Shown here piece by piece: positions 31,801 to 44,074 of a stretch of 64,000 bases of DNA. Made by a program: the position numbers and the translations under genes. Below the pieces are notes generated by a model, which saw only the letters and a program-made list of their open reading frames with translations, had not been told where the DNA came from and searched no databases. Source of the DNA: Trifolium pratense. Its lineage: Eukaryota; Streptophyta; Magnoliopsida; Fabales; Fabaceae. The stretch covers positions 8,670,266 through 8,734,265 of the forward strand of contig NC_060064.1 of NCBI RefSeq assembly GCF_020283565.1, read 5' to 3'. The first letter of the stretch is position 1; each line of letters begins with the position of its first letter.

Positions 31801-33232
31801 GAAATTGATGGAGAAGATGGTACTCATCAATGAAGGCAAGGAGACCAATATCAAGATTGACGAGAGTGGAGTCATGAGATTTCACGGAAGAGTTTGTGTA
31901 CCGGATGTACCCGAATTAAAAAGAATGATCATGGAAGAAGGTCACAGGAGTGGTTTGAGTATTCATCCTGGAGTAACCAAGATGTATCAGGATTTGAGGA
32001 AGTTATTTTGGTGGCCGGGAATGAAGAGGCAAATTTCTGAATTTGTTTATTCCTGCTTAACTTGTCAGAAATCGAAGATTGAGCATCAGAAGCCGTTTGG
32101 TTTGTTGCAACCAATGTTTATACCCGAATGGAAATGGGATAGCATTGCAATGGATTTTGTGGGAGGTTTGCCGAAGACCAAGAAAGGTAACGAGGTGATT
32201 TGGGTAGTGGTAGATCGTCTGACGAAGTGTGCTCACTTCATTGCTATCAGGAAAGGTACTTTGGTGCCTAAGTTGGCCGAGATTTATGTGGAGCAGATTG
32301 TGAAGCTACATGGTATTCCAACAAGTATTATTTCGGATAGAGATCCGAGACTTACTTCTAGATTTTGGGAAAGCTTGCAAGAAGCTTTAGGAACGAAGTT
32401 GAGGTTGAGTTCAGCGTATCATCCTCAGACAGATGGTCAGTCGGAGAGGACGATACAATCCTTAGAGGATTTGTTGAGAGCTTGTGTTTTGGAGCAAAAC
32501 GTGAATTGGGATTCTTGTTTGCCGTTAGTAGAGTTTACATACAACAACAGTTACCATTCTAGTATCGGAATGACACCGTTTGAGGCTTTGTATGGGAGAA
32601 GGTGTAGGACACCTCTGTGTTGGTATGAAACAGGAGAAGGTGCAATTCTTGGACCAGAGATTGTACAAGAAACAACAGAGAAGATTCAGATGATTCGTGA
32701 GAAGATGAAAGCGTCTCAGAGTCGACAGAAGAGTTATCATGATAAGAGGAGGAAGGACATTGAATTCCAAGAGGGGGATCATGTATTCCTACGAGTTACA
32801 TCGACTACTGGAGTAGGACGTGCGTTGAAGTCAAGGAAGTTGACGTCGAGGTTTATTGGGCCGTTTGAGATTTTGAAGCGAGTTGGGAAAGTTGCGTATA
32901 GGATTGCATTGCCGCCATCATTGGCGAATTTGCACGATGTTTTTCATGTATCACAGTTGCGCAAGTATGTGTCTGATCCGACACATGTGATTGAATCGGA
33001 CGATGTTCAAGTGAGGGATGACTTGACCATCGAGACTGTGCCTTTGAGAATCGAAGGAAGAGAAGTGAAGAGGTTGAGAAACAAAGAGATTGCATCCGTG
33101 AAAGTCGTGTGGGGAGGACCGGCTGGTGAGAATGCGACGTGGGAGTTGGAAAGCAAGATGAGAGATTCTTATCCCGATCTGTTTCTAGGTAATTTCGAGG
33201 GCGAAATTCTTTTAAGGGGGGTAGGATTGTAA
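28868..33232 (+). CDS. gypsy gag-pol polyprotein, copy 1
   Basis: One uninterrupted frame of 1454 codons. The start chosen is the ATG at 28868 ([14 protein letters not shown]), because the frame upstream lacks another ATG. Gag occupies about residues 30-240. Three CCHC zinc knuckles follow at about 247-300 ([42 protein letters not shown]). The aspartic protease has [10 protein letters not shown] near 340. The reverse transcriptase spans about 515-700 with catalytic FIDDILIYS near 664, and RNase H starts near 805 ([13 protein letters not shown]). The integrase has its zinc-binding part near 1025-1065 and the core from about 1090 (MDFVGGLP). The C-terminal 60 residues (VKVVWGG...ATWELESKM) resemble a degenerate chromodomain, which can target integration to chromatin. 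Gag and pol are fused in one frame. The stop codon overlaps the start of LTR 2. Confidence 0.96.
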   Translation: MAAARTNAQIAEALAALTNIVVRDHQPRREVEMRLERFMKQKPPTFTGGYNPDGAHKWLEELEIIFEAMDCSEEGKTTLGTYVLREEANVWWKNAKLRLGPGGMAIPWAMFKREFLVKYFPVDVKNKKVVEFMELKQGNMTVADYAVKFETLCAFSPHYNTLEAENDKCVKFESGLRPDIKHMIGFSQIRDFATLVNKSRICDEDGRAKVNYYKAVNDRKGKGQERGKPYDNRGKGNTSGGKKPVNGNCYNCGERGHMSYDCPKRGDRCKNCGKLGHKTEVCRGKVVCFNCGDEGHKSLTCKKPKKVMGKVFALSGEDASLEDNLIRGTCFIYNTPLIAIIDTGATHSFISLDCAKRLSIPLTDMMGRMEIETPANGSVITRQVCRNCPVTIFDRHFGMDLVCIPLSGMDVIFGMNWLIFNRIHINCREKAVVFPKPEENLHLMSGKEVSEALKEHAEMFMMFASLKLEGGVKIEELPIVCEFPDVFPDDISDVPPKREVEFSIDLVPGTSPISMAPYRMSASELNELKKQLEELLEKRFVRPSVSPWGAPVLLVKKKDGSMRLCIDYRQLNKVTIKNKYPLPRIDDLMDQLVGACVFSKIDLRSGYHQIRVKTEDIPKTAFRTRYGHYEYSVMPFGVTNAPGVFMEYMNRIFHSFLDRFVVVFIDDILIYSKSEEEHEEHLRIVLQVLKEKKLYAKLSKCEFWMKEVSFLGHIISSGGIAVDPAKVDAVSQWGTPESVSEIRSFLGLAGYYRRFIEGFLKLALPLTKLTRKDQAFVWDGNCEESFQELKRRLTTAPVLILPDAKESFVVYCDASKLGLGGVLMQGGNVVAYASRQLKVHERNYPTHDLELAAVVFALKVWRHYLYGSRFEVFSDHKSLKYLFDQKELNMRQRRWLEFLKDYDFELSYHPGKANVVADALSRKTLHMSSLMVKELELIEEFRDLSLVCEVTSSSVKLGMLRLTNPFLEDIKERQKSDEKLMEKMVLINEGKETNIKIDESGVMRFHGRVCVPDVPELKRMIMEEGHRSGLSIHPGVTKMYQDLRKLFWWPGMKRQISEFVYSCLTCQKSKIEHQKPFGLLQPMFIPEWKWDSIAMDFVGGLPKTKKGNEVIWVVVDRLTKCAHFIAIRKGTLVPKLAEIYVEQIVKLHGIPTSIISDRDPRLTSRFWESLQEALGTKLRLSSAYHPQTDGQSERTIQSLEDLLRACVLEQNVNWDSCLPLVEFTYNNSYHSSIGMTPFEALYGRRCRTPLCWYETGEGAILGPEIVQETTEKIQMIREKMKASQSRQKSYHDKRRKDIEFQEGDHVFLRVTSTTGVGRALKSRKLTSRFIGPFEILKRVGKVAYRIALPPSLANLHDVFHVSQLRKYVSDPTHVIESDDVQVRDDLTIETVPLRIEGREVKRLRNKEIASVKVVWGGPAGENATWELESKMRDSYPDLFLGNFEGEILLRGVGL
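33214..33227 (+). other. polypurine tract, copy 1
   Basis: The purine-rich run aaggggggtaggat lies immediately before LTR 2 and inside the last codons of the polyprotein. It would prime plus-strand DNA synthesis. Confidence 0.8.
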
Positions 33233-35460
33233 CGACCCATTTTTCGTATTCGTATATTTTATTAAATGTTATTTTATTTATTAATTGGCTTTTATTATTT
33301 TAGCGAGCGACGAATAATTATTTAGCCGATCGTAAGTTATTAGGCGCGAGAACCTTTGTTTTGGGCTTATTAGGCGTGTGAGACATTGGGCCTAAGCCAA
33401 TTGGGCTTGGTCCATGACTTTAGGGAATGGTATAGGTAGCAATATCAACCTTGAATAGTATCATAACTTCATTTCCTTGAGTGAGCTAGAGCTAGAGCAA
33501 AGCTAAGCTAGGGTTTGATCAAGAGAGAAAGCTTGAGCAAGAGAAGGCTTGGATCATCACCAAACTTAAGGTAAGAGATTAGAATTCATGATTCTTGAGT
33601 GGCAAGGAGAGGGGAGATTGTCTATGTCTCCATTCCCGAACTCTCCCACTCAATTTCTTTTAGACTTTGATTAAGCTTTTGTATGTGAGTATGATGTTCT
33701 TCATCATCACTTTGTATGTGTTAATCACTAGCTTGATTCCATGATAAATATGTATGTGTTGGGATCATTTTTATTAAGTTTATGAAAGTTACTTAAAACC
33801 CAAGAAATTGGCTTGATTTTGATTGTTAGAGGTATTTGGATGTTTGGAAGGGATGATTAATGTTCCTTGATACCATATATGTTTGGAATGGCTGTTTATA
33901 AGAATTTATAACATGTTTGGTTGAATTTTTGAGTTGATTTGAGGTTAAACCGCCTTATTGAAACTCAAGAACAGTTATTTTTCTGGTATAGTTCGCTAAG
34001 CGACCAGGAGTTCGCTGTAGCGAACAGGTTCGCTGAAGCTCGCCAATGCTCGCCATGAGCAGGTGACTTCCGGGTGTGGTTCGCGTAGGCTCGCTAAGCC
34101 TTCGCTCAGCGAATAGTTCGTTGAAGCTCGCCAATACTCGCCATGAGCAGGTGACTTCCTGGTGAGGTTCGCTATGTCTCGCTAAGGCTTCGCTTAGCGA
34201 GGGCCTCTGTGACAGCAATTCATGTTGATGTTTGTAAGTGTGATTAGGCACTTGTAACATGGTTTAAGGGTATCCTTACATGATTGTTGATACATGTTGA
34301 TACTGTTAATGCTTATTGTTAATCGTTATATGATTGTTATACGTGTATGCAATAAGTTGTAGCTTAAAGTGAGCAATGTTATGTTTTGGCATTAATTTGC
34401 AATGTTAAGTGAATGTGTTAGGATTGTGTTCCCGCATTCATAAAAGTGTAGCTTCGAGCTAGAGAATATCATATGGTTGATATGTGTATGCATACATGCA
34501 TTCATGATTGTATGTGAACATTGGAAACTTGGGTTCCAATAACGAAAATGGATTATGTGTCCATAATGAAGCCGAGGATCGGATTAGATGAATCCATGAG
34601 TCCGGAGTTGCTATCCAACAGGATATAAAACTGTGTTGGCTTATCCAAGGGAGATAAGATGGTTCGGTAAGTTCCGACATATCCAGCATGATATAAAACT
34701 GTTCTTGGTCCACCGTTGGTGAGACACTTTGGTACCACATGCATTTAGTTATGTCTAGGGATGGCATGACAGTGAATTAATTGGCATTAGATACCTTAGG
34801 GTAAATGCGCATATATTTGATAAATGGTATGTGACATTATCTGGTTGAATTGTGTTGAACCTTATTAATTGATAATTGTTTAGTACGATGTTTTGGCGTG
34901 AGTTAGAATATGCATGATGTAGTTCGAAAGTGTAAGACCTTTCTTATACTCGTATGATATGCGATTATGTTTTTCTAACTCTCTGCTTTGTGTTATTTGC
35001 TGGACCTTTGGGGGTTCAGATATTCAGGCTGAGGACTGTGCCGACGTTTAGACTGCTGTTCTAGCTGGGCGTTGAAATACCTTTTGGTGAGGAGACTTAG
35101 CATAGATTACTCCTCTTAGTACTAGCTTTTGATTAGAGTTTGTAAATAGTAAATGCTCTGGTAATGTAACATCGAGTCGGGGATTACGCTTGGATTTCAT
35201 CGTATATCGGTGTTACCTTTTTGATATGCTAGTTCTTGTATAAGTGACATCCTTAGGGATGAATATGGCTTATGTATATATATATATGTATATATATGCA
35301 TGCTTGGCAAGATTGAATCCGCTGTTGCTTTTCATGTTAAAATTCATGACGCTCTGTGTTTATGCATGTGTTTTAATTACCGCGTGGCACTCTGCCTTTA
35401 CACTTGTTGAAAAGTTTTTAAAATTACGTTTTTAAGGGTAGTATGGGTTAGGGTGTTACA
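33228..35460 (+). repeat. gypsy LTR 2 (shared inner LTR)
   Basis: Exactly 2233 bp, serving as 3' LTR of the first internal region and 5' LTR of the second. At the four sites that mark LTR 1 it carries the LTR 3 state. It has one private base at 34222 (a in aattcatg). No TSD flanks it. Confidence 0.95.
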
Positions 35461-35464
35461 ATAG

Positions 35465-35476
35465 TGGTATCAGAGC
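35465..35476 (+). other. primer binding site, copy 2
   Basis: The tggtatcagagc sequence again lies four bases after the inner LTR, so the second internal region keeps a complete replication start. Confidence 0.9.
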
Positions 35477-35583
35477 AGGTCGGTTCGTGTGAACCAATTA
35501 GGACTTTTCTTTTCCCCGTATGAGCATGTGTAGGGAACACTGTTAGTACTTTCTAACGTCTAGTTGTGATTCGTTCAGGAATC

Positions 35584-38500
35584 ATGGCTGCTGCGAGAAC
35601 GAATGCTCAGATTGCGGAAGCTTTGGCCGCACTCACCAACATTGTGGTTAGAGATCATCAACCTGGAAGAGAGGTAGAGATGAGGTTGGAAAGGTTCATG
35701 AAGCAGAAGCCGCCAACATTTACCGGAGGTTACAACCCGGATGGAGCTCACAAGTGGCTGGAGGAACTTGAAATAATCTTTGAAGCAATGGATTGTTCCG
35801 AGGAAGGGAAGACAACCCTTGGAACATATGTGTTGCGTGAGGAAGCGAACGTGTGGTGGAAGAACGCCAAGTTGAGGCTAGGACCCGGTGGTATGGCTAT
35901 ACCATGGGCAATGTTTAAAAGAGAATTTTTGGTTAAGTATTTTCCTGTGGATGTGAAGAACAAGAAGGTGGTGGAATTCATGGAACTGAAACAGGGGAAT
36001 ATGACGGTAGCTGACTATGCCGTCAAGTTTGAGACTTTGTGTGCGTTTAGTCCGCATTACAACACTTTGGAAGCGGAGAACGACAAGTGTGTGAAGTTTG
36101 AAAGTGGTCTACGTCCAGACATTAAGCATATGATTGGATTTTCACAGATAAGGGATTTTGCGACCCTTGTGAACAAGAGTAGGATTTGTGATGAGGATGG
36201 TAGAGCTAAGGTGAACTACTACAAAGCTGTGAATGACCGAAAAGGGAAAGGACAAGAGCGCGGAAAACCTTATGACAACCGCGGTAAAGGGAATACAAGT
36301 GGTGGTAAGAAGCCGGTGAATGGGAATTGTTACAACTGTGGAGAACGGGGTCATATGTCTTATGATTGCCCAAAGAGAGGGGATAGGTGTAAGAATTGTG
36401 GAAAGCTGGGCCACAAGACCGAGGTTTGTAGAGGAAAAGTGGTGTGTTTCAACTGTGGAGATGAAGGCCACAAGAGTCTGACTTGTAAGAAGCCCAAGAA
36501 GGTGATGGGCAAGGTGTTTGCTTTGAGTGGAGAGGATGCTAGCCTTGAGGACAATCTCATTAGAGGTACGTGTTTCATCTATAACACTCCTTTAATTGCG
36601 ATTATAGATACGGGAGCGACGCATTCTTTTATTTCTTTGGATTGTGCGAAGCGTCTTAGTATTCCTTTAACGGATATGATGGGTAGGATGGAAATAGAAA
36701 CTCCTGCTAATGGTTCAGTGATTACTCGACAAGTATGTCGTAACTGCCCCGTAACCATTTTTGATAGGCACTTTGGAATGGATTTAGTGTGTATTCCACT
36801 TAGTGGTATGGATGTAATTTTTGGTATGAATTGGTTAATCTTCAACCGAATTCATATCAACTGTCGTGAGAAGGCCGTTGTTTTTCCGAAGCCGGAGGAG
36901 AACTTGCATTTGATGAGCGGGAAGGAAGTATCGGAAGCGTTGAAAGAACATGCCGAGATGTTCATGATGTTTGCATCATTGAAACTCGAAGGAGGAGTTA
37001 AGATAGAAGAGTTACCGATCGTTTGTGAATTCCCAGATGTGTTTCCGGATGATATATCTGACGTGCCTCCAAAGCGAGAGGTAGAGTTTTCTATCGACCT
37101 AGTACCTGGAACTAGCCCGATATCGATGGCGCCGTATCGAATGTCAGCGTCAGAGTTGAATGAGTTGAAGAAGCAACTTGAAGAGCTGCTTGAGAAGAGG
37201 TTTGTTCGACCGAGTGTTTCGCCATGGGGAGCGCCGGTATTGCTTGTGAAGAAGAAAGATGGAAGCATGAGATTATGTATAGACTATCGTCAGTTGAACA
37301 AAGTGACGATCAAGAATAAATATCCACTTCCGAGGATAGATGATTTGATGGATCAACTAGTTGGAGCTTGTGTGTTTAGTAAGATCGATTTGAGATCTGG
37401 ATACCATCAGATTAGAGTGAAGACGGAAGACATACCTAAGACTGCATTTAGGACGAGGTATGGGCACTACGAGTATTCAGTTATGCCGTTTGGTGTGACC
37501 AATGCACCTGGAGTTTTCATGGAGTATATGAACAGAATTTTCCATTCATTTTTGGATAGATTCGTGGTGGTGTTCATCGACGACATTTTGATTTACTCAA
37601 AATCCGAGGAAGAGCACGAAGAGCACTTGAGAATTGTTTTGCAAGTCTTGAAGGAGAAGAAGTTGTATGCCAAGTTGTCGAAGTGTGAGTTTTGGATGAA
37701 AGAGGTGAGTTTCCTAGGGCATATAATTTCAAGTGGAGGAATCGCGGTAGATCCTGCGAAGGTTGACGCTGTGTCACAGTGGGGCACGCCGGAATCTGTT
37801 TCAGAGATTAGAAGTTTCCTTGGTTTAGCCGGTTATTATAGAAGATTCATCGAAGGTTTTTTGAAGTTGGCTTTACCGTTAACCAAGTTGACGAGGAAAG
37901 ATCAAGCGTTTGTTTGGGACGGTAATTGTGAGGAGAGCTTCCAAGAGCTCAAGAGAAGATTGACTACTGCACCCGTGTTGATTTTACCTGATGCCAAAGA
38001 GTCGTTCGTCGTGTATTGCGATGCTTCGAAGTTAGGACTTGGCGGAGTGCTTATGCAAGGGGGTAATGTGGTAGCATATGCTTCAAGGCAACTGAAGGTT
38101 CACGAGAGGAACTATCCAACGCATGATTTGGAGTTAGCCGCAGTGGTGTTTGCTTTGAAAGTGTGGAGACACTACTTGTATGGATCGAGGTTTGAAGTGT
38201 TTAGTGATCACAAGAGTCTGAAGTACTTATTCGACCAGAAGGAGTTGAATATGAGGCAACGAAGATGGCTCGAATTCTTAAAGGACTACGATTTTGAATT
38301 GAGTTATCACCCCGGAAAAGCCAATGTAGTGGCCGATGCATTAAGTAGGAAAACTTTGCATATGTCATCATTGATGGTGAAAGAGTTAGAGTTGATTGAA
38401 GAATTCCGAGATTTGAGTCTTGTGTGTGAGGTTACTTCTTCAAGTGTGAAGCTTGGAATGTTAAGATTGACGAATCCTTTTCTCGAAGATATTAAAGAAC

Positions 38501-39948
38501 GTCAGAAATCGGATGAGAAATTGATGGAGAAGATGGTACTCATCAATGAAGGCAAGGAGACCAATATCAAGATTGACGAGAGTGGAGTCATGAGATTTCA
38601 CGGAAGAGTTTGTGTACCGGATGTACCCGAATTAAAAAGAATGATCATGGAAGAAGGTCACAGGAGTGGTTTGAGTATTCATCCTGGAGTAACCAAGATG
38701 TATCAGGATTTGAGGAAGTTATTTTGGTGGCCGGGAATGAAGAGGCAAATTTCTGAATTTGTTTATTCCTGCTTAACTTGTCAGAAATCGAAGATTGAGC
38801 ATCAGAAGCCGTTTGGTTTGTTGCAACCAATGTTTATACCCGAATGGAAATGGGATAGCATTGCAATGGATTTTGTGGGAGGTTTGCCGAAGACCAAGAA
38901 AGGTAACGAGGTGATTTGGGTAGTGGTAGATCGTCTGACGAAGTGTGCTCACTTCATTGCTATCAGGAAAGGTACTTTGGTGCCTAAGTTGGCCGAGATT
39001 TATGTGGAGCAGATTGTGAAGCTACATGGTATTCCAACAAGTATTATTTCGGATAGAGATCCGAGACTTACTTCTAGATTTTGGGAAAGCTTGCAAGAAG
39101 CTTTAGGAACGAAGTTGAGGTTGAGTTCAGCGTATCATCCTCAGACAGATGGTCAGTCGGAGAGGACGATACAATCCTTAGAGGATTTGTTGAGAGCTTG
39201 TGTTTTGGAGCAAAACGTGAATTGGGATTCTTGTTTGCCGTTAGTAGAGTTTACATACAACAACAGTTACCATTCTAGTATCGGAATGACACCGTTTGAG
39301 GCTTTGTATGGGAGAAGGTGTAGGACACCTCTGTGTTGGTATGAAACAGGAGAAGGTGCAATTCTTGGACCAGAGATTGTACAAGAAACAACAGAGAAGA
39401 TTCAGATGATTCGTGAGAAGATGAAAGCGTCTCAGAGTCGACAGAAGAGTTATCATGATAAGAGGAGGAAGGACATTGAATTCCAAGAGGGGGATCATGT
39501 ATTCCTACGAGTTACATCGACTACTGGAGTAGGACGTGCGTTGAAGTCAAGGAAGTTGACGTCGAGGTTTATTGGGCCGTTTGAGATTTTGAAGCGAGTT
39601 GGGAAAGTTGCGTATAGGATTGCATTGCCGCCATCATTGGCGAATTTGCACGATGTTTTTCATGTATCACAGTTGCGCAAGTATGTGTCTGATCCGACAC
39701 ATGTGATTGAATCGGACGATGTTCAAGTGAGGGATGACTTGACCATCGAGACTGTGCCTTTGAGAATCGAAGGAAGAGAAGTGAAGAGGTTGAGAAACAA
39801 AGAGATTGCATCCGTGAAAGTCGTGTGGGGAGGACCGGCTGGTGAGAATGCGACGTGGGAGTTGGAAAGCAAGATGAGAGATTCTTATCCCGATCTGTTT
39901 CTAGGTAATTTCGAGGGCGAAATTCTTTTAAGGGGGGTAGGATTGTAA
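35584..39948 (+). CDS. gypsy gag-pol polyprotein, copy 2
   Basis: An open 1454-codon frame, the near-identical twin of the copy at 28868. The same domains are in order: gag, three CCHC knuckles, DTG protease, FIDD reverse transcriptase, RNase H, zinc-binding and catalytic integrase, and a degenerate chromodomain. I found one amino acid difference near residue 28 (Gly here, Arg in copy 1, from base 35665) and one silent change at 37878. Both copies therefore remain potentially translatable. Two complete open copies this similar, sharing an LTR, point to recent duplication in place rather than a second insertion. The stop codon again overlaps the following LTR by a few bases. Confidence 0.96.
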   Translation: MAAARTNAQIAEALAALTNIVVRDHQPGREVEMRLERFMKQKPPTFTGGYNPDGAHKWLEELEIIFEAMDCSEEGKTTLGTYVLREEANVWWKNAKLRLGPGGMAIPWAMFKREFLVKYFPVDVKNKKVVEFMELKQGNMTVADYAVKFETLCAFSPHYNTLEAENDKCVKFESGLRPDIKHMIGFSQIRDFATLVNKSRICDEDGRAKVNYYKAVNDRKGKGQERGKPYDNRGKGNTSGGKKPVNGNCYNCGERGHMSYDCPKRGDRCKNCGKLGHKTEVCRGKVVCFNCGDEGHKSLTCKKPKKVMGKVFALSGEDASLEDNLIRGTCFIYNTPLIAIIDTGATHSFISLDCAKRLSIPLTDMMGRMEIETPANGSVITRQVCRNCPVTIFDRHFGMDLVCIPLSGMDVIFGMNWLIFNRIHINCREKAVVFPKPEENLHLMSGKEVSEALKEHAEMFMMFASLKLEGGVKIEELPIVCEFPDVFPDDISDVPPKREVEFSIDLVPGTSPISMAPYRMSASELNELKKQLEELLEKRFVRPSVSPWGAPVLLVKKKDGSMRLCIDYRQLNKVTIKNKYPLPRIDDLMDQLVGACVFSKIDLRSGYHQIRVKTEDIPKTAFRTRYGHYEYSVMPFGVTNAPGVFMEYMNRIFHSFLDRFVVVFIDDILIYSKSEEEHEEHLRIVLQVLKEKKLYAKLSKCEFWMKEVSFLGHIISSGGIAVDPAKVDAVSQWGTPESVSEIRSFLGLAGYYRRFIEGFLKLALPLTKLTRKDQAFVWDGNCEESFQELKRRLTTAPVLILPDAKESFVVYCDASKLGLGGVLMQGGNVVAYASRQLKVHERNYPTHDLELAAVVFALKVWRHYLYGSRFEVFSDHKSLKYLFDQKELNMRQRRWLEFLKDYDFELSYHPGKANVVADALSRKTLHMSSLMVKELELIEEFRDLSLVCEVTSSSVKLGMLRLTNPFLEDIKERQKSDEKLMEKMVLINEGKETNIKIDESGVMRFHGRVCVPDVPELKRMIMEEGHRSGLSIHPGVTKMYQDLRKLFWWPGMKRQISEFVYSCLTCQKSKIEHQKPFGLLQPMFIPEWKWDSIAMDFVGGLPKTKKGNEVIWVVVDRLTKCAHFIAIRKGTLVPKLAEIYVEQIVKLHGIPTSIISDRDPRLTSRFWESLQEALGTKLRLSSAYHPQTDGQSERTIQSLEDLLRACVLEQNVNWDSCLPLVEFTYNNSYHSSIGMTPFEALYGRRCRTPLCWYETGEGAILGPEIVQETTEKIQMIREKMKASQSRQKSYHDKRRKDIEFQEGDHVFLRVTSTTGVGRALKSRKLTSRFIGPFEILKRVGKVAYRIALPPSLANLHDVFHVSQLRKYVSDPTHVIESDDVQVRDDLTIETVPLRIEGREVKRLRNKEIASVKVVWGGPAGENATWELESKMRDSYPDLFLGNFEGEILLRGVGL
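39930..39943 (+). other. polypurine tract, copy 2
   Basis: The same aaggggggtaggat run precedes LTR 3 directly. Confidence 0.8.
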
Positions 39949-42178
39949 CGACCCATTTTTCGTATTCGTATATTTTATTAAATGTTATTTTATTTATTAA
40001 TTGGCTTTTATTATTTTAGCGAGCGACGAATAATTATTTAGCCGATCGTAAGTTATTAGGCGCGAGAACCTTTGTTTTGGGCTTATTAGGCGTGTGAGAC
40101 ATTGGGCCTAAGCCAATTGGGCTTGGTCCATGACTTTAGGGAATGGTATAGGTAGCAATATCAACCTTGAATAGTATCATAACTTCATTTCCTTGAGTGA
40201 GCTAGAGCTAGAGCAAAGCTAAGCTAGGGTTTGATCAAGAGAGAAAGCTTGAGCAAGAGAAGGCTTGGATCATCACCAAACTTAAGGTAAGAGATTAGAA
40301 TTCATGATTCTTGAGTGGCAAGGAGAGGGGAGATTGTCTATGTCTCCATTCCCGAACTCTCCCACTCAATTTCTTTTAGACTTTGATTAAGCTTTTGTAT
40401 GTGAGTATGATGTTCTTCATCATCACTTTGTATGTGTTAATCACTAGCTTGATTCCATGATAAATATGTATGTGTTGGGATCATTTTTATTAAGTTTATG
40501 AAAGTTACTTAAAACCCAAGAAATTGGCTTGATTTTGATTGTTAGAGGTATTTGGATGTTTGGAAGGGATGATTAATGTTCCTTGATACCATATATGTTT
40601 GGAATGGCTGTTTATAAGAATTTATAACATGTTTGGTTGAATTTTTGAGTTGATTTGAGGTTAAACCGCCTTATTGAAACTCAAGAACAGTTATTTTTCT
40701 GGTATAGTTCGCTAAGCGACCAGGAGTTCGCTGTAGCGAACAGGTTCGCTGAAGCTCGCCAATGCTCGCCATGAGCAGGTGACTTCCGGGTGTGGTTCGC
40801 GTAGGCTCGCTAAGCCTTCGCTCAGCGAATAGTTCGTTGAAGCTCGCCAATACTCGCCATGAGCAGGTGACTTCCTGGTGAGGTTCGCTATGTCTCGCTA
40901 AGGCTTCGCTTAGCGAGGGCCTCTGTGACAGCAATTCTTGTTGATGTTTGTAAGTGTGATTAGGCACTTGTAACATGGTTTAAGGGTATCCTTACATGAT
41001 TGTTGATACATGTTGATACTGTTAATGCTTATTGTTAATCGTTATATGATTGTTATACGTGTATGCAATAAGTTGTAGCTTAAAGTGAGCAATGTTATGT
41101 TTTGGCATTAATTTGCAATGTTAAGTGAATGTGTTAGGATTGTGTTCCCGCATTCATAAAAGTGTAGCTTCGAGCTAGAGAATATCATATGGTTGATATG
41201 TGTATGCATACATGCATTCATGATTGTATGTGAACATTGGAAACTTGGGTTCCAATAACGAAAATGGATTATGTGTCCATAATGAAGCCGAGGATCGGAT
41301 TAGATGAATCCATGAGTCCGGAGTTGCTATCCAACAGGATATAAAACTGTGTTGGCTTATCCAAGGGAGATAAGATGGTTCGGTAAGTTCCGACATATCC
41401 AGCATGATATAAAACTGTTCTTGGTCCACCGTTGGTGAGACACTTTGGTACCACATGCATTTAGTTATGTCTAGGGATGGCATGACAGTGAATTAATTGG
41501 CATTAGATACCTTAGGGTAAATGCGCATATATTTGATAAATGGTATGTGACATTATCTGGTTGAATTGTGTTGAACCTTATTAATTGATAATTGTTTAGT
41601 ACGATGTTTTGGCGTGAGTTAGAATATGCATGATGTAGTTCGAAAGTGTAAGACCTTTCTTATACTCGTATGATATGCGATTATGTTTTTCTAACTCTCT
41701 GCTTTGTGTTATTTGCTGGACCTTTGGGGGTTCAGATATTCAGGCTGAGGACTGTGCCGACGTTTAGACTGCTGTTCTAGCTGGGTGTTGAAATACCTTT
41801 TGGTGAGGAGACTTAGCATAGATTACTCCTCTTAGTACTAGCTTTTGATTAGAGTTTGTAAATAGTAAATGCTCTGGTAATGTAACATCGAGTCGGGGAT
41901 TACGCTTGGATTTCATCGTATATCGGTGTTACCTTTTTGATATGCTAGTTCTTGTATAAGTGACATCCTTAGGGATGAATATGGCTTATGTATATATATA
42001 TATATGTATATATATGCATGCTTGGCAAGATTGAATCCGCTGTTGCTTTTCATGTTAAAATTCATGACGCTCTGTGTTTATGCATGTGTTTTAATTACCG
42101 CGTGGCACTCTGCCTTTACACTTGTTGAAAAGTTTTTAAAATTACGTTTTTAAGGGTAGTATGGGTTAGGGTGTTACA
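39944..42178 (+). repeat. gypsy LTR 3 (outer right)
   Basis: 2235 bp, ending gggtgttaca and followed by the right TSD copy cggtg. Private differences are t at 41786 and one extra TA in the tatata run near 42000. Otherwise it follows LTR 2. Confidence 0.95.
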
Positions 42179-42183
42179 CGGTG

Positions 42184-42449
42184 AGCCATGGAATCCAATC
42201 CTCACGGTGACAGTGATAAAAGTTTGTGTGTCATTCCCATTGTGGGAATCGGAGGATTGGGGAAGACCAGACTTGCAAAGTTGGTATTCAATGATAAGAG
42301 GATAGATGAAGTTTTCCAATTGAAAATTTGGGTGTGTGTTTCCAATCATTTTGATATTAGGCAAATTATTATCAAAATTATCAACTCTGCCTTCATTTCA
42401 GCTTCCGCCTCACCTCCACCTGGTGTTGCTATTCCTCACGAAGAAGTGG
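42184..42449 (+). pseudogene. NLR pseudogene, NB-ARC part 1 (P-loop)
   Basis: Directly after the gypsy TSD the frame reads [20 protein letters not shown] then [16 protein letters not shown], the P-loop (kinase 1a) of a CC-NBS-LRR immune receptor, where ATP or ADP binds. The second Thr of the usual GKTT is Arg. RNBS-A-like [18 protein letters not shown] follows. The coiled-coil N-terminus is missing: to the left is the gypsy element and then an inverted NLR tail. The frame is broken at about 42447 by a repeat beginning ggggatggcaaaaata. It is therefore a 5'-truncated, interrupted gene that in life would sense pathogen effectors in the cytoplasm. The nearest family members by wording are legume RGA-type CNLs; this is recognition from memory, not a search. 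Confidence 0.88.
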
Positions 42450-42620
42450 GGATGGCAAAAATATCCATACCCGTAAATATCCGCAGATAAAATCCGCCAT
42501 GGATATGGGGCAGATAACTTAATGGATATCTACGGATGAAATAAATGGATATTTTAATTACCCAATACTTAATGGATATGGATACAAATTTAATGGTATT
42601 CATGCCCGCGGATATCCATA
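42447..42620. repeat. MITE-like repeat with ggatat/atatcc motifs
   Basis: Starts ggggatggcaaaaatatcc and includes repeated atggatatc and catacccg motifs, similar in style to the hAT MITE at 49000 (gggatggcaatggg). The right border, probably before 42840, and the TSD were not found. It interrupts the NLR frame. Confidence 0.5.
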
Positions 42621-42847
42621 CCCGCTAATAAATAAGAAAATACTTTAATATCCTTAGTTATTAAATATAAAAGAGGCTTTTATATTTCGCATAACTTTAT
42701 GATGAATTTTATTTTAGTTAGAAATGTATCTATATTATTTTTTAAAGAGAAATATATGGATATTATATTAAGTTTTGGTAAAAAGAAGAAAAATGAATGT
42801 GGTGGTGACATTGTTGTAAATTGAAAGTGAAATGTATGAATATTAAC

Positions 42848-43370
42848 CACTTTGATATTGAGCAACTACAAATTCGTCTAAGACATAAACTTGATGGTCA
42901 AAAGTTTATCCTCGTGCTAGATGATATATGGAATGATGATTGCTAGAAGTGGATTGAATTGGTTGATATGATCAAAGTTGGTGCAGGAGAAAGTAAAATC
43001 ATAGTGACAACACGTAGCATCTCAATCGCTTCCATGATGGGTATTGTTCCTTCATATGTTTTGAAAGGTCTTTCACAAGAGAATTGTTTGTCTTTGTGAA
43101 ATGTGCATTCAAGGATGGAGAAGAAAAAAAATATTCAAATCTAGTTGAGATCGGAAAAGAATTTGTGAAAAAATGTGCGGGAGTTCCGTTGACCGTCAAA
43201 ACATTAGGAAGTTCCTATTCTCAAAATTTGATTTAAATAAATGGTTATTCATAGGAGACCATGAGATATAGAATTTAGAGCAGAAGAAAAATGATATTTT
43301 ACCTGCATTAAAATTAAGCCTTGATGAAATGCCATCATATTTGAGGCAAATGCATTAAAAATCGTCTTTC
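42848..43370 (+). pseudogene. NLR pseudogene, NB-ARC part 2 (kinase-2 to RNBS-D)
   Basis: The NLR frame resumes with FDIEQLQIRLRHKLDGQ, then kinase-2 FILVLDDIWNDD, followed by an in-frame TAG where the family has a sense codon. RNBS-B (SKIIVTTRSISIASMMG) and GLPL (KKCAGVPLTV) follow, with a shift of frame near 43095 (after ENCLSL). Another stop lies near 43233. The last recognisable words are LSLDEMPSYLRQ (RNBS-D/MHD-proximal) near 43320-43350. The LRR region is then displaced by more than 3 kb. At least two stops and one frameshift make it non-functional. Confidence 0.88.
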
Positions 43371-44074
43371 TTTGTTTATTCAATCATTTTTTAAAACCGA
43401 AAAGGTACGAACTCACGTAAGCAAAATAAGCAATAAGAAGCAAAAAGTTATTCAAATTTAGCCGGCCAACCTGCGATCAATATATAATAATAACAATGAT
43501 AATAACAACAATATATTATTGTGAAGTATGCAATGCAAAGGCCTACCGGCATATATATATATATGGGGGCTGCTAATTTAGACTCAGTTGGGTCTAAATT
43601 AGCAAGATGCACCTTTTGAGTTGGACAAAAATACCCTTTCTTTTTATAAAAAAAAAAAAAAACATATTGGCGCTGATCCAGTGTCGCGCGCCTACCGCAG
43701 GACCACCGTTACAGACCGTTGATTTCCATCAGACGGCCAAGAGATGATCTCATCATGGCTGTCGGATCAATCAGACAGTCTAGATCATCCAGCTCCATGA
43801 TAAGCCAGCGCGTGCACCACACTAGATCTGCGCCTGGAGAGAGAAAATTTTATTTTAAAAAAGCAGGACACGTGTCAACTGCTGGGTGGTTGGCGTGTTT
43901 TTTTTCATTTAATACTTTAAACTCAATTATTTCGTTGTAAATTAATTTTTTATTTTTTTATTTTTATACCAAAATTCATAATTTTTTTTTGTCTACAAAT
44001 AGAGACTTGGTTCGTTTGATTTGGACACAAAAAAAAACTCAATTTTTCACTACCTTTAATTATCTTTATATAAT

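Larger units (their letters stand above)
26512..42178 (+). mobile_element. Ty3/gypsy element in tandem form LTR-int-LTR-int-LTR
   Basis: Three LTRs of 2233, 2233 and 2235 bp separate two internal regions of about 4.48 kb. A 5-bp TSD, cggtg, is found only at the outer borders (26507-26511 and 42179-42183). The inner LTR has no TSD of its own and is directly continuous with both coding regions. The two internal regions differ by only two bases that I could find (28949/35665 and 31162/37878). This is the structure left by unequal recombination between LTRs of one inserted element. The polyprotein order (protease, RT, RNase H, integrase) and the C-terminal chromodomain-like part place it among the chromoviruses, probably close to Tekay/Del; the clade is inference. 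Confidence 0.95.

Noticed and set aside
29032..33095. Minus-strand frames opposite gypsy gag-pol (also repeated at 35748-39811)
   Set aside because: They duplicate exactly with the element and mirror codon structure of the sense frame. No domains of their own.
33228..35460. Two independent gypsy insertions side by side
   Set aside because: They would give two LTR pairs and two TSDs. Only three LTRs and one outer TSD are present.
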